From Prolixibacteraceae bacterium (GTDB lineage: Bacteria > Bacteroidota > Bacteroidia > Bacteroidales > Prolixibacteraceae), in the NCBI GenBank assembly GCA_027451165.1, contig DAIDJX010000091.1, positions 1 to 11,170 on the forward strand: a DNA stretch of 11,170 bases, written 5' to 3'. Each line of letters opens with the position of its first letter. Positions within the stretch are counted from its first letter, which is position 1. Below the pieces are notes generated by a model, which was not told the origin of the DNA, ran no database searches, and saw nothing but the letters and a program-made list of their open reading frames with translations. Shown here one piece after another: positions 1 through 7,047 of this stretch. Position numbers and translations under genes: made by a program.

Positions 1-195
1 ATCGGGATTTACGACCTTACAGGTAAAAGGGTCAGGTTGCTGGACACCTTCTTTCATCCGGCGGGTGAATGGACAGTTCAATGGGATGGTACCACCGATT
101 CGGGAACAAAACTGAGTTCCGGTGTTTATTTCTGCAAGCTCACGGCCGGGGGGCAATACGATGTTTGTAAGGTGATCAAGATGAATCAGCCTTAA
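1..195 (+). CDS. C-terminal fragment of a secreted protein: T9SS type A sorting domain
   Basis: The reading frame is open from base 1 and stops at TAA 193-195. The 64 visible residues are a type IX secretion C-terminal sorting domain: an Ig-like beta-sandwich with a YDLTGKRVRLL strand, a WDGTTDSG turn, an SSGVYFCKL strand and a final basic-hydrophobic KVIKM tail. In Bacteroidota this domain directs proteins that have crossed the inner membrane through the T9SS outer-membrane translocon and is usually cleaved when the protein is attached to the surface or released. The catalytic or binding part lies upstream of the window, so the protein's role cannot be told. The next two genes end in the same kind of domain, so this is one of three neighbouring exported proteins. 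The start lies outside the window. Confidence 0.9.
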   Translation: MGIYDLTGKRVRLLDTFFHPAGEWTVQWDGTTDSGTKLSSGVYFCKLTAGGQYDVCKVIKMNQP

Positions 196-281
196 TGCCA
201 CAAAGACACGAAGGCACGAAGAAGACACAAAGGAATTCAGTTTGACTGGTGTATCCTTTGTGTCTTAGTGTCTTAGTGGCA
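196..281. repeat. Intergenic imperfect inverted repeat built of GAAGACAC-like octamers
   Basis: The left arm (196-234) and right arm (254-281) are reverse complements except for copy number. Both share the outer end TGCCAC and the inner end ACACAAAGGA. Between these, the left arm carries three octamer-like units (AAAGACAC, GAAGGCAC, GAAGACAC with an extra GAA) and the right arm, read in reverse complement, two (TAAGACAC twice). The arms are separated by 19 bases and could fold into a long hairpin in DNA or RNA. The element begins on the base after the upstream stop codon. I recall similar CACAAAGACAC-type intergenic repeats from Bacteroidota and other environmental genomes, but I cannot count copies here. 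No T-run follows the right arm, so it is not a standard intrinsic terminator. Confidence 0.8.
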
Positions 282-298
282 GAAAAGAATCCAATTGT

Positions 299-2137
299 AT
301 GTACATTTCATCATATAAACTCATGAATTCCAAGTTTACATTTTTCGTATTCTTTACCCTGTTCCATTCTGTGGTTTTATCCCAGGAGAGCCTGATGATC
401 GCCACGGAAACGCGCTTCTGGGACAAATCGGGAGCTTATAACGGATACACCTTATTTGCAGGCAGCGGAAAAACCTACCTGGTCGATATGGAAGGCCGGG
501 TCATCAAAACCTGGAACATTGGCACCAACCCCCGACTCTCGGAGAGCGGGACCATCGTGGATGCCACCAAACCCGATCCCAGCGGTTTCTCCGGATGGCA
601 AGAACTGGACTGGAACGGGAACATCATCTGGTCGTACACGGAAAAACGGACCGGATATGCCCCGCACCATGATTTCAAAAAAATCTGGAACAAAAAGCTG
701 AATGCTTATACCTTCCTGTATATAGCCAACAAAACGGTGACCCAGCAACAGTGCCTCGATGCCGGGTGCAATCCGGCGAATACCAACCTGTACAAGACTG
801 CCCAGATGGATGCCATTGTGGAGGTGGACCTGGCCGGCAATGTGATCTGGGAATGGTGGTTTTTTGACCATGCTGTCCAGGACTTTGATGCCACAAAAAC
901 GGCCACTTATGGAGTCGTTGCCAACACACCCGGGAAAATCGACCTTAACCTGCCCGGAAGACCGGTAAAATCCGACTGGCTGCACTGCAACTCTCTGGAT
1001 TACAACCAGGACCTGGATCTGATCGTGACCAATTCCGTCCAGGGAGAGTTTTATGTGATTGACCACGGGAATACCTTTGTGGCCAACAATCCGGCAGAAA
1101 GTATCCGGCTGGCAGCCACCTCTGCCGGTGATTTTTTGTACCGTTTCGGAGATCCGGCGCGTTATGACCAGGGTGATCACCCTTCCATCCTGGAAGACTG
1201 GACCAATTCGACAGCCGGCCACAAACAGATCGGCGGGTCGCACGACATCCAGTGGATACGTCCCGGATTACAGGGAGCCGGCAATTTCCTGGTTTTCAAC
1301 AACGGGGAGTATCTTTTTGAACACACGCCGCAATCCTATATTGTCGAGATCAACCCTTACCTGAATTCGGCCGGTACCACTTCCTCCTCCTTCGTCAATC
1401 CCCCGGATGCCGGGTACATCAAATACACGGCACCCAACAAGGACATGATGAAGCAGACCAAAAACCAGTCGAAACAGATTGTCTGGAGTTACAGCAGCAA
1501 GAACAGCGTCAATTTTTACAGCACAATTGGTTCCAGCGCCCAACGGCTTCCGAATGGCAACACCTTTATCTGCGCCATGAACTCTGGTCATTTTTTTGAA
1601 GTGACCAGCAGCGGAACGGTGGTTTGGGAGTACATCAGTCCGCTGACCCGGGACGGGATTAAAAAGATCATCACCGACAATTACCCGACCTACAATGCCG
1701 CTTTCCGTGCTTACCGCTATGCTGCGGATTATCCCGGATTGAAAGGCCGGGACCTGTTGGCAGGAAAAACAATTACCGGTTTTGATCCCGATTATTTCGT
1801 TCCTGCCGATCTCACGACCAGCGCCGGAAGTGTCGGCGGAATAAACACTGAAGGTGACCGTTCTGCATCTTCCTTTCAAAACTATCCCAATCCTTTTTCA
1901 AAAAATACCACCATTTCTTATACCCTGGGGGAATCTCATAAGGTCCGGCTCCTGATTTACAACCAAAACGGTCAGCTGATCAGGGAACTGGTCAATAAAA
2001 GACAGGTTCCGGGCAACTACTCGGTCGACTGGGATGCCACCGCGGACAACGGATCCGGGGTAATCAGCGGCATGTTCTACTATGTACTGAAACTGGATGA
2101 TGAAATCCAATCAAAAAAAATGATTTATTTACGATGA
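299..2137 (+). CDS. Arylsulfotransferase (ASST)-like beta-propeller protein with T9SS sorting domain
   Basis: This 612-residue predicted exported protein resembles PAPS-independent aryl-sulfate sulfotransferases, which move sulfate from one phenolic ester to another. A signal peptide (about residues 9-29) is followed by propeller blades ending in IIWSY, VIWEWW, IVWSY and VVWEY strands. Candidate active-site residues are H123/H124 (APHHDF), H229 and N231 (DWLHCNS) and H315 (GSHDIQW). The late motif QRLPNGNTFIC (415-425) is typical of the family. The spacing of H124, H229, N231 and H315 resembles that of E. coli ASST (H252, H356, N358, H436, from memory), but no Arg lies where its R374 would fall. 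C152 and C157 form a CX4C pair. Residues about 523-612 are a T9SS type A domain (NYPNPF near 528, final KKMIYLR). The start is ambiguous: ATG 323 gives a more compact signal peptide, while ATG 299 has an A/G-rich stretch 11 bases upstream. The true substrate is unknown. The gene is followed after 14 bases by a phosphoesterase gene. Confidence 0.82.
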   Translation: MYISSYKLMNSKFTFFVFFTLFHSVVLSQESLMIATETRFWDKSGAYNGYTLFAGSGKTYLVDMEGRVIKTWNIGTNPRLSESGTIVDATKPDPSGFSGWQELDWNGNIIWSYTEKRTGYAPHHDFKKIWNKKLNAYTFLYIANKTVTQQQCLDAGCNPANTNLYKTAQMDAIVEVDLAGNVIWEWWFFDHAVQDFDATKTATYGVVANTPGKIDLNLPGRPVKSDWLHCNSLDYNQDLDLIVTNSVQGEFYVIDHGNTFVANNPAESIRLAATSAGDFLYRFGDPARYDQGDHPSILEDWTNSTAGHKQIGGSHDIQWIRPGLQGAGNFLVFNNGEYLFEHTPQSYIVEINPYLNSAGTTSSSFVNPPDAGYIKYTAPNKDMMKQTKNQSKQIVWSYSSKNSVNFYSTIGSSAQRLPNGNTFICAMNSGHFFEVTSSGTVVWEYISPLTRDGIKKIITDNYPTYNAAFRAYRYAADYPGLKGRDLLAGKTITGFDPDYFVPADLTTSAGSVGGINTEGDRSASSFQNYPNPFSKNTTISYTLGESHKVRLLIYNQNGQLIRELVNKRQVPGNYSVDWDATADNGSGVISGMFYYVLKLDDEIQSKKMIYLR

Positions 2138-2151
2138 AAAGCCGGTGATTT

Positions 2152-3840
2152 ATGTTCCACAGACTGCAGACTCTGCTGCTGACATTACTGGGTTGTTTGG
2201 CACTGCCCTTATCTTCCGGAGCCCAGACTTTTTCCGAAATCCTCGGGAGACCGGAAAATACCTCCATAACCGTTAATGTACTTTTCAGTCAGGTTGTTCA
2301 GGTATATTTTGAATACGGAAATCAGACGGGCAATTATCTGTTTTCCACCCAGCCGGTAACTTCCCCGGCCAATGAACCGGTTGAAGCCAGACTCTCCGGC
2401 TTATCACCGGATACCCGTTACTGGTACCGGACAAGGTACCGGATTCCGGGGGACCCGGCTTATAAGGCAGGTGAGGAGCATACCTTCATGACACAGCGCC
2501 TGCCGGGCAAAAGGTTTCGTTTTACCCTGGAATCCGATCCGCATCCCTATGATAAAAAGTGTTATGCGCCACTCTGGAACATTGCCCTGCAAAACCAGCT
2601 GGCCGATTCGGCCGATTTTATGATCGACATGGGCGATACCTTCGGGGACGATCACTTTCCCTTTACCATCACCAATAAGGAAGTACAACAATTACACCTC
2701 GATGCCCGGAGCTTTTTTTCCAAAGTGTGCCATTCCCTGCCCTTCTTCTTTTGCCAGGGGAACCATGAAGGGGAAAGCGGTTATTACCTGCTGCAGACGC
2801 CCCCGGATAACCTGGCGGTCTGGGAAACACTATGGCGTAAACTTTACTGGCCCAATCCCTTCCCCGACGGATTTTTTACGGGCAACACAGGCACAGAGCC
2901 CTTTGGTATTGGCAATCCCGAAAACTATTATGCCTGGGAATGGGGCGATGCGCTCTTTGTGGTATTGGATGCCTACCGGTATTACACGGTGAGCGCCAAG
3001 CCTGGCAAATGGGACTGGACCATTGGCAAAACCCAATATGACTGGTTAAAAACCACATTGGCGAAGAGTACGGCAAAATTCAAATTCGTTTTTATCCATC
3101 ATCTGCTGGGGGAAGCACGGGGCGCCGCGAACCTGGCCAAACAGTTTGAATGGGGCGGCTATGATCAGAAGGGGACAACCTGGGAATTCACTGCACAGCG
3201 CCCGGGTTGGGAAATGCCCATCCACCAGTTGCTGGTCAAAAACAAGGTTTCCATCCTTTTCCAGGGGCATGATCATTTATTCGCACGTGAGGAACTGGAC
3301 GGCCTGGTTTACCAGACGGTCCCCATGCCATCAGATTCCTCCTACAGCCTGGGGATGATCGCCAATGCCAATGCTTTCAGGGGCATTAAACTATCTGGGT
3401 CTGGCCATTTGCGGGTGACGGTCTCCCCGGAAAAGGTGTTGGTGGATTATGTCCTGGCTGTATTGCCCAAGGATGAAAGAACCGGAATGAAGAATGGTCA
3501 GGTCCTCTTTTCCTATGCCGTTGATCCGACGGGGACAACCGCCCTTTCAGAAATTCCCCGGGAATATACGAAACCGGCACTAAAAGCCTGGCCCAATCCC
3601 TTCCGCGATTCCGTCGAAATCCAGTTTTCCCTGAAAAATAGCGGCACAGCGCGGATCATGATCTATAACCAGGAAGGCAGGCTGGTTGACCTGCTGGACA
3701 CCGGGGAACTGCCTTCCGGATTAAACACGGTAAAGTGGGATGCTGTCAGCCGCAAGGGAAAAGTCCTGAAACGGGGAATTTTCCAGTGTGTTGTTGAATC
3801 CGGAAGTGAACGGATGGTGACAAATATCTTGATGCATTAA
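2152..3840 (+). CDS. Secreted calcineurin-like metallophosphoesterase, purple-acid-phosphatase-like, with T9SS tail
   Basis: This 562-residue protein is predicted to hydrolyse phosphate esters outside the cell using a two-metal centre. A signal peptide (about 1-24, ending SSGAQ) is followed by a fibronectin-like N-terminal domain (about 26-116, with LSGLSPDTRYWYR) as in purple acid phosphatases and PhoD-like enzymes. The phosphoesterase domain has every standard metal and catalytic motif: D129-x-H131, G161-D162, GNHE (203-206), HH (316-317) and GHDH (372-375). Residues about 477-562 are a T9SS sorting domain starting with AWPNPF and including WDAVSRKG. Its last strands (GIFQCVVE, VTNILMH) are less canonical than those of the upstream gene, which ends KKMIYLR. 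The gene starts 14 bases after the upstream stop, with a GGTGA only three bases before the ATG, so the two genes are probably one operon. The substrate (phosphomonoester, diester or nucleotide) cannot be told. Confidence 0.9.
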   Translation: MFHRLQTLLLTLLGCLALPLSSGAQTFSEILGRPENTSITVNVLFSQVVQVYFEYGNQTGNYLFSTQPVTSPANEPVEARLSGLSPDTRYWYRTRYRIPGDPAYKAGEEHTFMTQRLPGKRFRFTLESDPHPYDKKCYAPLWNIALQNQLADSADFMIDMGDTFGDDHFPFTITNKEVQQLHLDARSFFSKVCHSLPFFFCQGNHEGESGYYLLQTPPDNLAVWETLWRKLYWPNPFPDGFFTGNTGTEPFGIGNPENYYAWEWGDALFVVLDAYRYYTVSAKPGKWDWTIGKTQYDWLKTTLAKSTAKFKFVFIHHLLGEARGAANLAKQFEWGGYDQKGTTWEFTAQRPGWEMPIHQLLVKNKVSILFQGHDHLFAREELDGLVYQTVPMPSDSSYSLGMIANANAFRGIKLSGSGHLRVTVSPEKVLVDYVLAVLPKDERTGMKNGQVLFSYAVDPTGTTALSEIPREYTKPALKAWPNPFRDSVEIQFSLKNSGTARIMIYNQEGRLVDLLDTGELPSGLNTVKWDAVSRKGKVLKRGIFQCVVESGSERMVTNILMH

Positions 3841-3949
3841 TACAGCCAAAGCATCTGTGCGAAAAAATTTATTAACGGCATCTTTTTGACCCGTTTCCCG
3901 GAGGGTTAACAAAAAATCAAATAATAAGATGTATTTTAATCTAATCCCT

Positions 3950-3957
3950 TAATTTTG
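3950..3957 (+). promoter_or_regulatory. Candidate Bacteroidota -7 promoter element for the sensor-regulator gene
   Basis: TAATTTTG fits the Bacteroidota -7 consensus TAnnTTTG exactly. It lies 33 bases before the ATG at 3991, which would leave a leader of roughly 25 bases. No clear TTTG is found about 20 bases further upstream, so the -33 half is missing or degenerate. The surrounding gap (3841-3990) is AT-rich and shows no intrinsic terminator or RNA that I can recognise. Confidence 0.4.
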
Positions 3958-3990
3958 AATAGGAATTCATTTTGTTTGATTTAACATCTG

Positions 3991-6786
3991 ATGAGGTACC
4001 TGTTAGCACTTTCCATGCTGTTCATCCAATTCGGATCATTTGGTCAGGAATTGATGCCGGTTATTAATTTTTCCCCGGATATCTATCATGGAGAGACCCA
4101 GAACTGGAAAATCAGCCAATCCCAGGAGAAATATATATACATAGCCAATAACAGCGGACTGCTGGAATACAATGGTGCGGACTGGAAGCTCTATCCAACG
4201 CCCAATGGCTCTGTCATGCGATCGGTCCAGGTGCAGGGTGACCGGATTTATACCGGGTGTTACATGGAGTTCGGTTACTGGAAGAAAGATGAGTTTCTTC
4301 ATCTTACATATACCTCACTGAGTGAAAAAATAAAAAACAAACTGCCGGAAGACGAGAACTTCTGGAAGATCATCTGCCATCATCAGTGGGTAATTTTTCA
4401 GTCACTCCGCGGATTATATATTTATGATAAGGTGAAAGACGCCTTTGAGATTATTGCGTCTCAAACCGATCTGCCCAAAGTATTTGATGTTGCGGATCAT
4501 ATTTATTTTCAGAAAATCAATGAAGGTCTTTTTCAGCTTGAAAACGGCAAAACCTCCCTGGTATCTGACTTTCCCGCTTTCCGGGACAATGTCATCATCA
4601 ACATTTTTTTTCACATGGGTGAATTGTTGGTTGAAACCCAGGATAAAGGTTTTTTTGTAGTTGCAAATGGTTCAGTTTCAGCATGGAAAACGGAAAATGC
4701 TTCAAAAATAAATACCCTTAGTGTCTACAGCAGTTTACAGTTACAGGACGGGTGTTTTGCTCTGGGTACCATTGGGGAAGGGGTTTACATACTGTCGCCG
4801 GAAGGTAAAATTACCATGCACATCGACAAGAAAAACGGTTTGCAAAACAATACGGTCCTTTCCATATTTGAAGACAACGGCGGAAATATCTGGCTTGGCC
4901 TGGATAACGGGATCAGTGTAATCAATTATACCTCACCTTTCCGGGTTTATACGGATACGGAAGGTATATTCGGAACCGTTTATGCAGCGGAATATTACCA
5001 GGGATTTTTGTATTTGGGGACCAATCAGGGGCTTTATTACAGGCCATTACAATCAACAGATGACTTTAAACTCATTGATGGGACCAAAGGACAGGTCTGG
5101 AGACTCGTTACCATCGACGGGTCCCTGTTCTGCGGACACAATGCAGGCACCTTTATCATTAAAGACAACAAAGCCACACAGATTGCCGATGTCCTCGGGA
5201 CATGGGATTTCAAACCTGTACCCTCCGGCAGGAATCTGCTCCTGCAGGGGAATTATGTCGGATTACATATGCTTGAAAAAAAAGACGGCCGGTGGCAATA
5301 CCGGAATAAAATCGAAGGATTTGATGTTTCCTGCCGTTTTTTTGAATTAATGCCGGATAACCTGGTTTTTGTCAAACGGAAATTTGAGGGCATTTTTAAG
5401 CTGAACATTTCGGATGATTTCCGGAAGGTTCTGGATATTGAAAAAGAGCAGAGTGTTTCTGTTCACACCAAATCAGGGATGGCTAAATACAATGGAAACC
5501 TGTTGTATTTTGACGATTCGGGATTGTATGCATACAATCTGAATAGCAAACAGTTCCGGAAAGAGTTATTGTTCCGGGAACTTGTTTTTGATGAAGATGC
5601 TTATTTGTCGGGGAATATCCTGACCGATGAGCACGGGAATCTTTGGGCTTTTACCGAAGACAACATTTTATGGTTATCACAAGGCCAGATAGACCGTAAA
5701 CTGCAGGTAAACCGGATTCCCCTGCCCTTATCGTTAAGGGAAAATGTAATTGAATTTGAAAACCTGTTTCATCTGGGGAGCAGAGTTTATTTGCTGGGCA
5801 CAAAAAACGGGTATATCCTGTTTGATCTCAATAAGATAAAAGAGACAGAATACCGGATATCCATCAATTCGGCAGACAAGAGCGTTCTGAACGGGAACCG
5901 TGTGTCCATTCCAGTGCCTGCTGAGAATATTCAACTCAAATCCCGGGAAAACAATCTTGGTTTCAGTTACAGTGTACCCGCTTTTGACAAATTCATACCG
6001 ACAAAATACCAGTATAAACTGGAAGGAATATACGATACCTGGAGTGAATGGACCAAAGAATCAACCGTATCTTTCCATAACCTTCCATCCGGGGAATATA
6101 CGTTTAAAGTGCGGGCAAGAACCGGAAACACAATCACCGGGAATGAAGCGTCTTTTTCATTTACCATCAACAAACCATGGTATGTTTCCAACTGGATGAT
6201 TGTTTTTTACGTGCTCCTTTTTGTTTCACTATTTGGGGCCATACATCATGGATACCGCATCAGGTACGAAAAACATAAAAAGCAGATTGAAAAGGAGAAA
6301 CAGAAGGAACTTACCATGATCCAGCTTGAAAATGAAGCCCTCATGGAAAAAATGAAAAGTGATAAGCTTAAGACTGAAGTGGAGGCCAGAAATCAGGAAC
6401 TGGTGACCTCAGCCATGGCCATCGTGAAGAAAAATGAACTCCTGAATATCCTTGAGCAAGAATTGAATCAAACCAATCCAAACGTCAGATCGGCCCTCAG
6501 AATCATCAAAGAGAACCTGGAGGGTAACAGTGACTGGGAATTCTTTCAGGAAGCGTTTAACAAAGCAGACCGGGATTTTCTGAAAAAGCTGAAAGAAGCC
6601 CACCCCCTGTTGACGCCCAATGACCTTAAACTTTGTGTCTACCTGCGTTTGAATATGTCATCCAAAGAGATTGCCCCCATGTTGAACATCTCCCCTCAAA
6701 GTGTCGAAATCAAAAGGTTCCGGTTAAGAAAAAAACTGGGATTGGACCACGAACAAAACCTGACAGAATACATTTTAAATCTATAA
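3991..6786 (+). CDS. Membrane-tethered sensor/transcription regulator: Reg_prop propeller, Y_Y_Y domain, LuxR-type HTH
   Basis: This 931-residue protein appears to join a periplasmic sensor to a cytoplasmic DNA-binding domain in one chain. It has a signal sequence (1-19, ending SFGQ) and a long beta-propeller region (about 25-620). The clearest Reg_prop repeat is at 283-312, with SIFEDNGGNIWLGLDNG; LTDEHGNLWAFTEDN (544-558) is another. A triple-Tyr (Y_Y_Y) domain spans about 655-727, with YQYKLEGIYDTWSEW and LPSGEYTFKVRA. One membrane helix (about 735-755) is followed by a Lys/Glu-rich coiled coil (757-830). The HTH is at about 872-925, with LTPNDLKLCVYLRLNMSSKE and SPQSVEIKRFRLRKKL. No histidine kinase, receiver or AraC domain is present, unlike the hybrid two-component systems that share this sensor. 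In Bacteroidota such proteins often sit beside the genes they control and sense glycan fragments. Here the next gene is a candidate glycoside phosphorylase, so control of 7048-end is plausible but inferred. Confidence 0.88.
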   Translation: MRYLLALSMLFIQFGSFGQELMPVINFSPDIYHGETQNWKISQSQEKYIYIANNSGLLEYNGADWKLYPTPNGSVMRSVQVQGDRIYTGCYMEFGYWKKDEFLHLTYTSLSEKIKNKLPEDENFWKIICHHQWVIFQSLRGLYIYDKVKDAFEIIASQTDLPKVFDVADHIYFQKINEGLFQLENGKTSLVSDFPAFRDNVIINIFFHMGELLVETQDKGFFVVANGSVSAWKTENASKINTLSVYSSLQLQDGCFALGTIGEGVYILSPEGKITMHIDKKNGLQNNTVLSIFEDNGGNIWLGLDNGISVINYTSPFRVYTDTEGIFGTVYAAEYYQGFLYLGTNQGLYYRPLQSTDDFKLIDGTKGQVWRLVTIDGSLFCGHNAGTFIIKDNKATQIADVLGTWDFKPVPSGRNLLLQGNYVGLHMLEKKDGRWQYRNKIEGFDVSCRFFELMPDNLVFVKRKFEGIFKLNISDDFRKVLDIEKEQSVSVHTKSGMAKYNGNLLYFDDSGLYAYNLNSKQFRKELLFRELVFDEDAYLSGNILTDEHGNLWAFTEDNILWLSQGQIDRKLQVNRIPLPLSLRENVIEFENLFHLGSRVYLLGTKNGYILFDLNKIKETEYRISINSADKSVLNGNRVSIPVPAENIQLKSRENNLGFSYSVPAFDKFIPTKYQYKLEGIYDTWSEWTKESTVSFHNLPSGEYTFKVRARTGNTITGNEASFSFTINKPWYVSNWMIVFYVLLFVSLFGAIHHGYRIRYEKHKKQIEKEKQKELTMIQLENEALMEKMKSDKLKTEVEARNQELVTSAMAIVKKNELLNILEQELNQTNPNVRSALRIIKENLEGNSDWEFFQEAFNKADRDFLKKLKEAHPLLTPNDLKLCVYLRLNMSSKEIAPMLNISPQSVEIKRFRLRKKLGLDHEQNLTEYILNL

Positions 6787-6936
6787 GATACCCGGAAGAT
6801 CCCAGCCACCTTAACATTACCTGAACATCAGCAAATTACTAAACTTTAAAATTGTTAACCCGGGGTGCTTTTCAAAGATTGAATTTGTTGTAATCATCAG
6901 ATTTATAAATATATAATCCAGGTTGTAAGTCTCAGG

Positions 6937-6959
6937 TTTCCCTTCATGGAAATCTTTCC
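6937..6959. promoter_or_regulatory. Possible operator: alternating TTTCC / GGAAA palindromes
   Basis: TTTCC (6937-6941), GGAAA (6948-6952) and TTTCC (6955-6959) form two overlapping inverted repeats, one with a 6-base and one with a 2-base spacer. The second is the 12-base palindrome GGAAATCTTTCC. It lies about 30-50 bases upstream of the candidate -33 box for the phosphorylase-like gene, a usual place for an activator site. No bound protein is known; the adjacent LuxR-type regulator is a candidate. Short palindromes occur by chance, so this is tentative. Confidence 0.3.
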
Positions 6960-6988
6960 GGCTGTATATTTTTTGTATAGGTGCTTTT

Positions 6989-7020
6989 TTTGCAAAAGGA
7001 TCTGACAGGCTATTACTTTG
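6989..7020 (+). promoter_or_regulatory. Candidate Bacteroidota promoter for the phosphorylase-like gene
   Basis: TTTG at 6989-6992, a 20-base spacer and TTACTTTG at 7013-7020 match the Bacteroidota pattern TTTG / TAnnTTTG with one mismatch in the -7 box. Transcription would begin near 7026-7028, about 20 bases before the ATG at 7048. This argues against translation starting at TTG 7018, which would lie upstream of the transcript. The 10-base perfect palindrome TTTTGCAAAA (6988-6997) overlaps the -33 box and could hold a repressor. The rest of the 6787-7017 gap shows no RNA gene or clear terminator. Confidence 0.45.
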
Positions 7021-7047
7021 ATATGGAATCAAGAACTGATAAGAATC

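Noticed and set aside
240..262. TTTG ... TATCCTTTG as a promoter for the ASST-like gene
   Set aside because: The spacing between the two boxes is far too short and the second has an extra base. It is explained by the inverted-repeat arm.
196..281. Intrinsic terminator or CRISPR repeat
   Set aside because: No T-tract follows the stem, and there are no regular spacers between identical repeats. An octamer-based inverted repeat fits better.
452..1243. Long open frame of 263 codons on the - strand
   Set aside because: It lies wholly inside the ASST-like gene, its translation shows no domain or signal, and the + strand protein has clear family motifs. It is a shadow frame.
1268..1879. Second long - strand frame of 203 codons
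   Set aside because: It overlaps the same well-supported + strand gene and has no recognisable motif.
3841..3910. Terminator after the phosphoesterase gene
   Set aside because: The only foldable piece (GCA...TGC followed by A-rich sequence) has a 3-bp stem and no downstream T-run.
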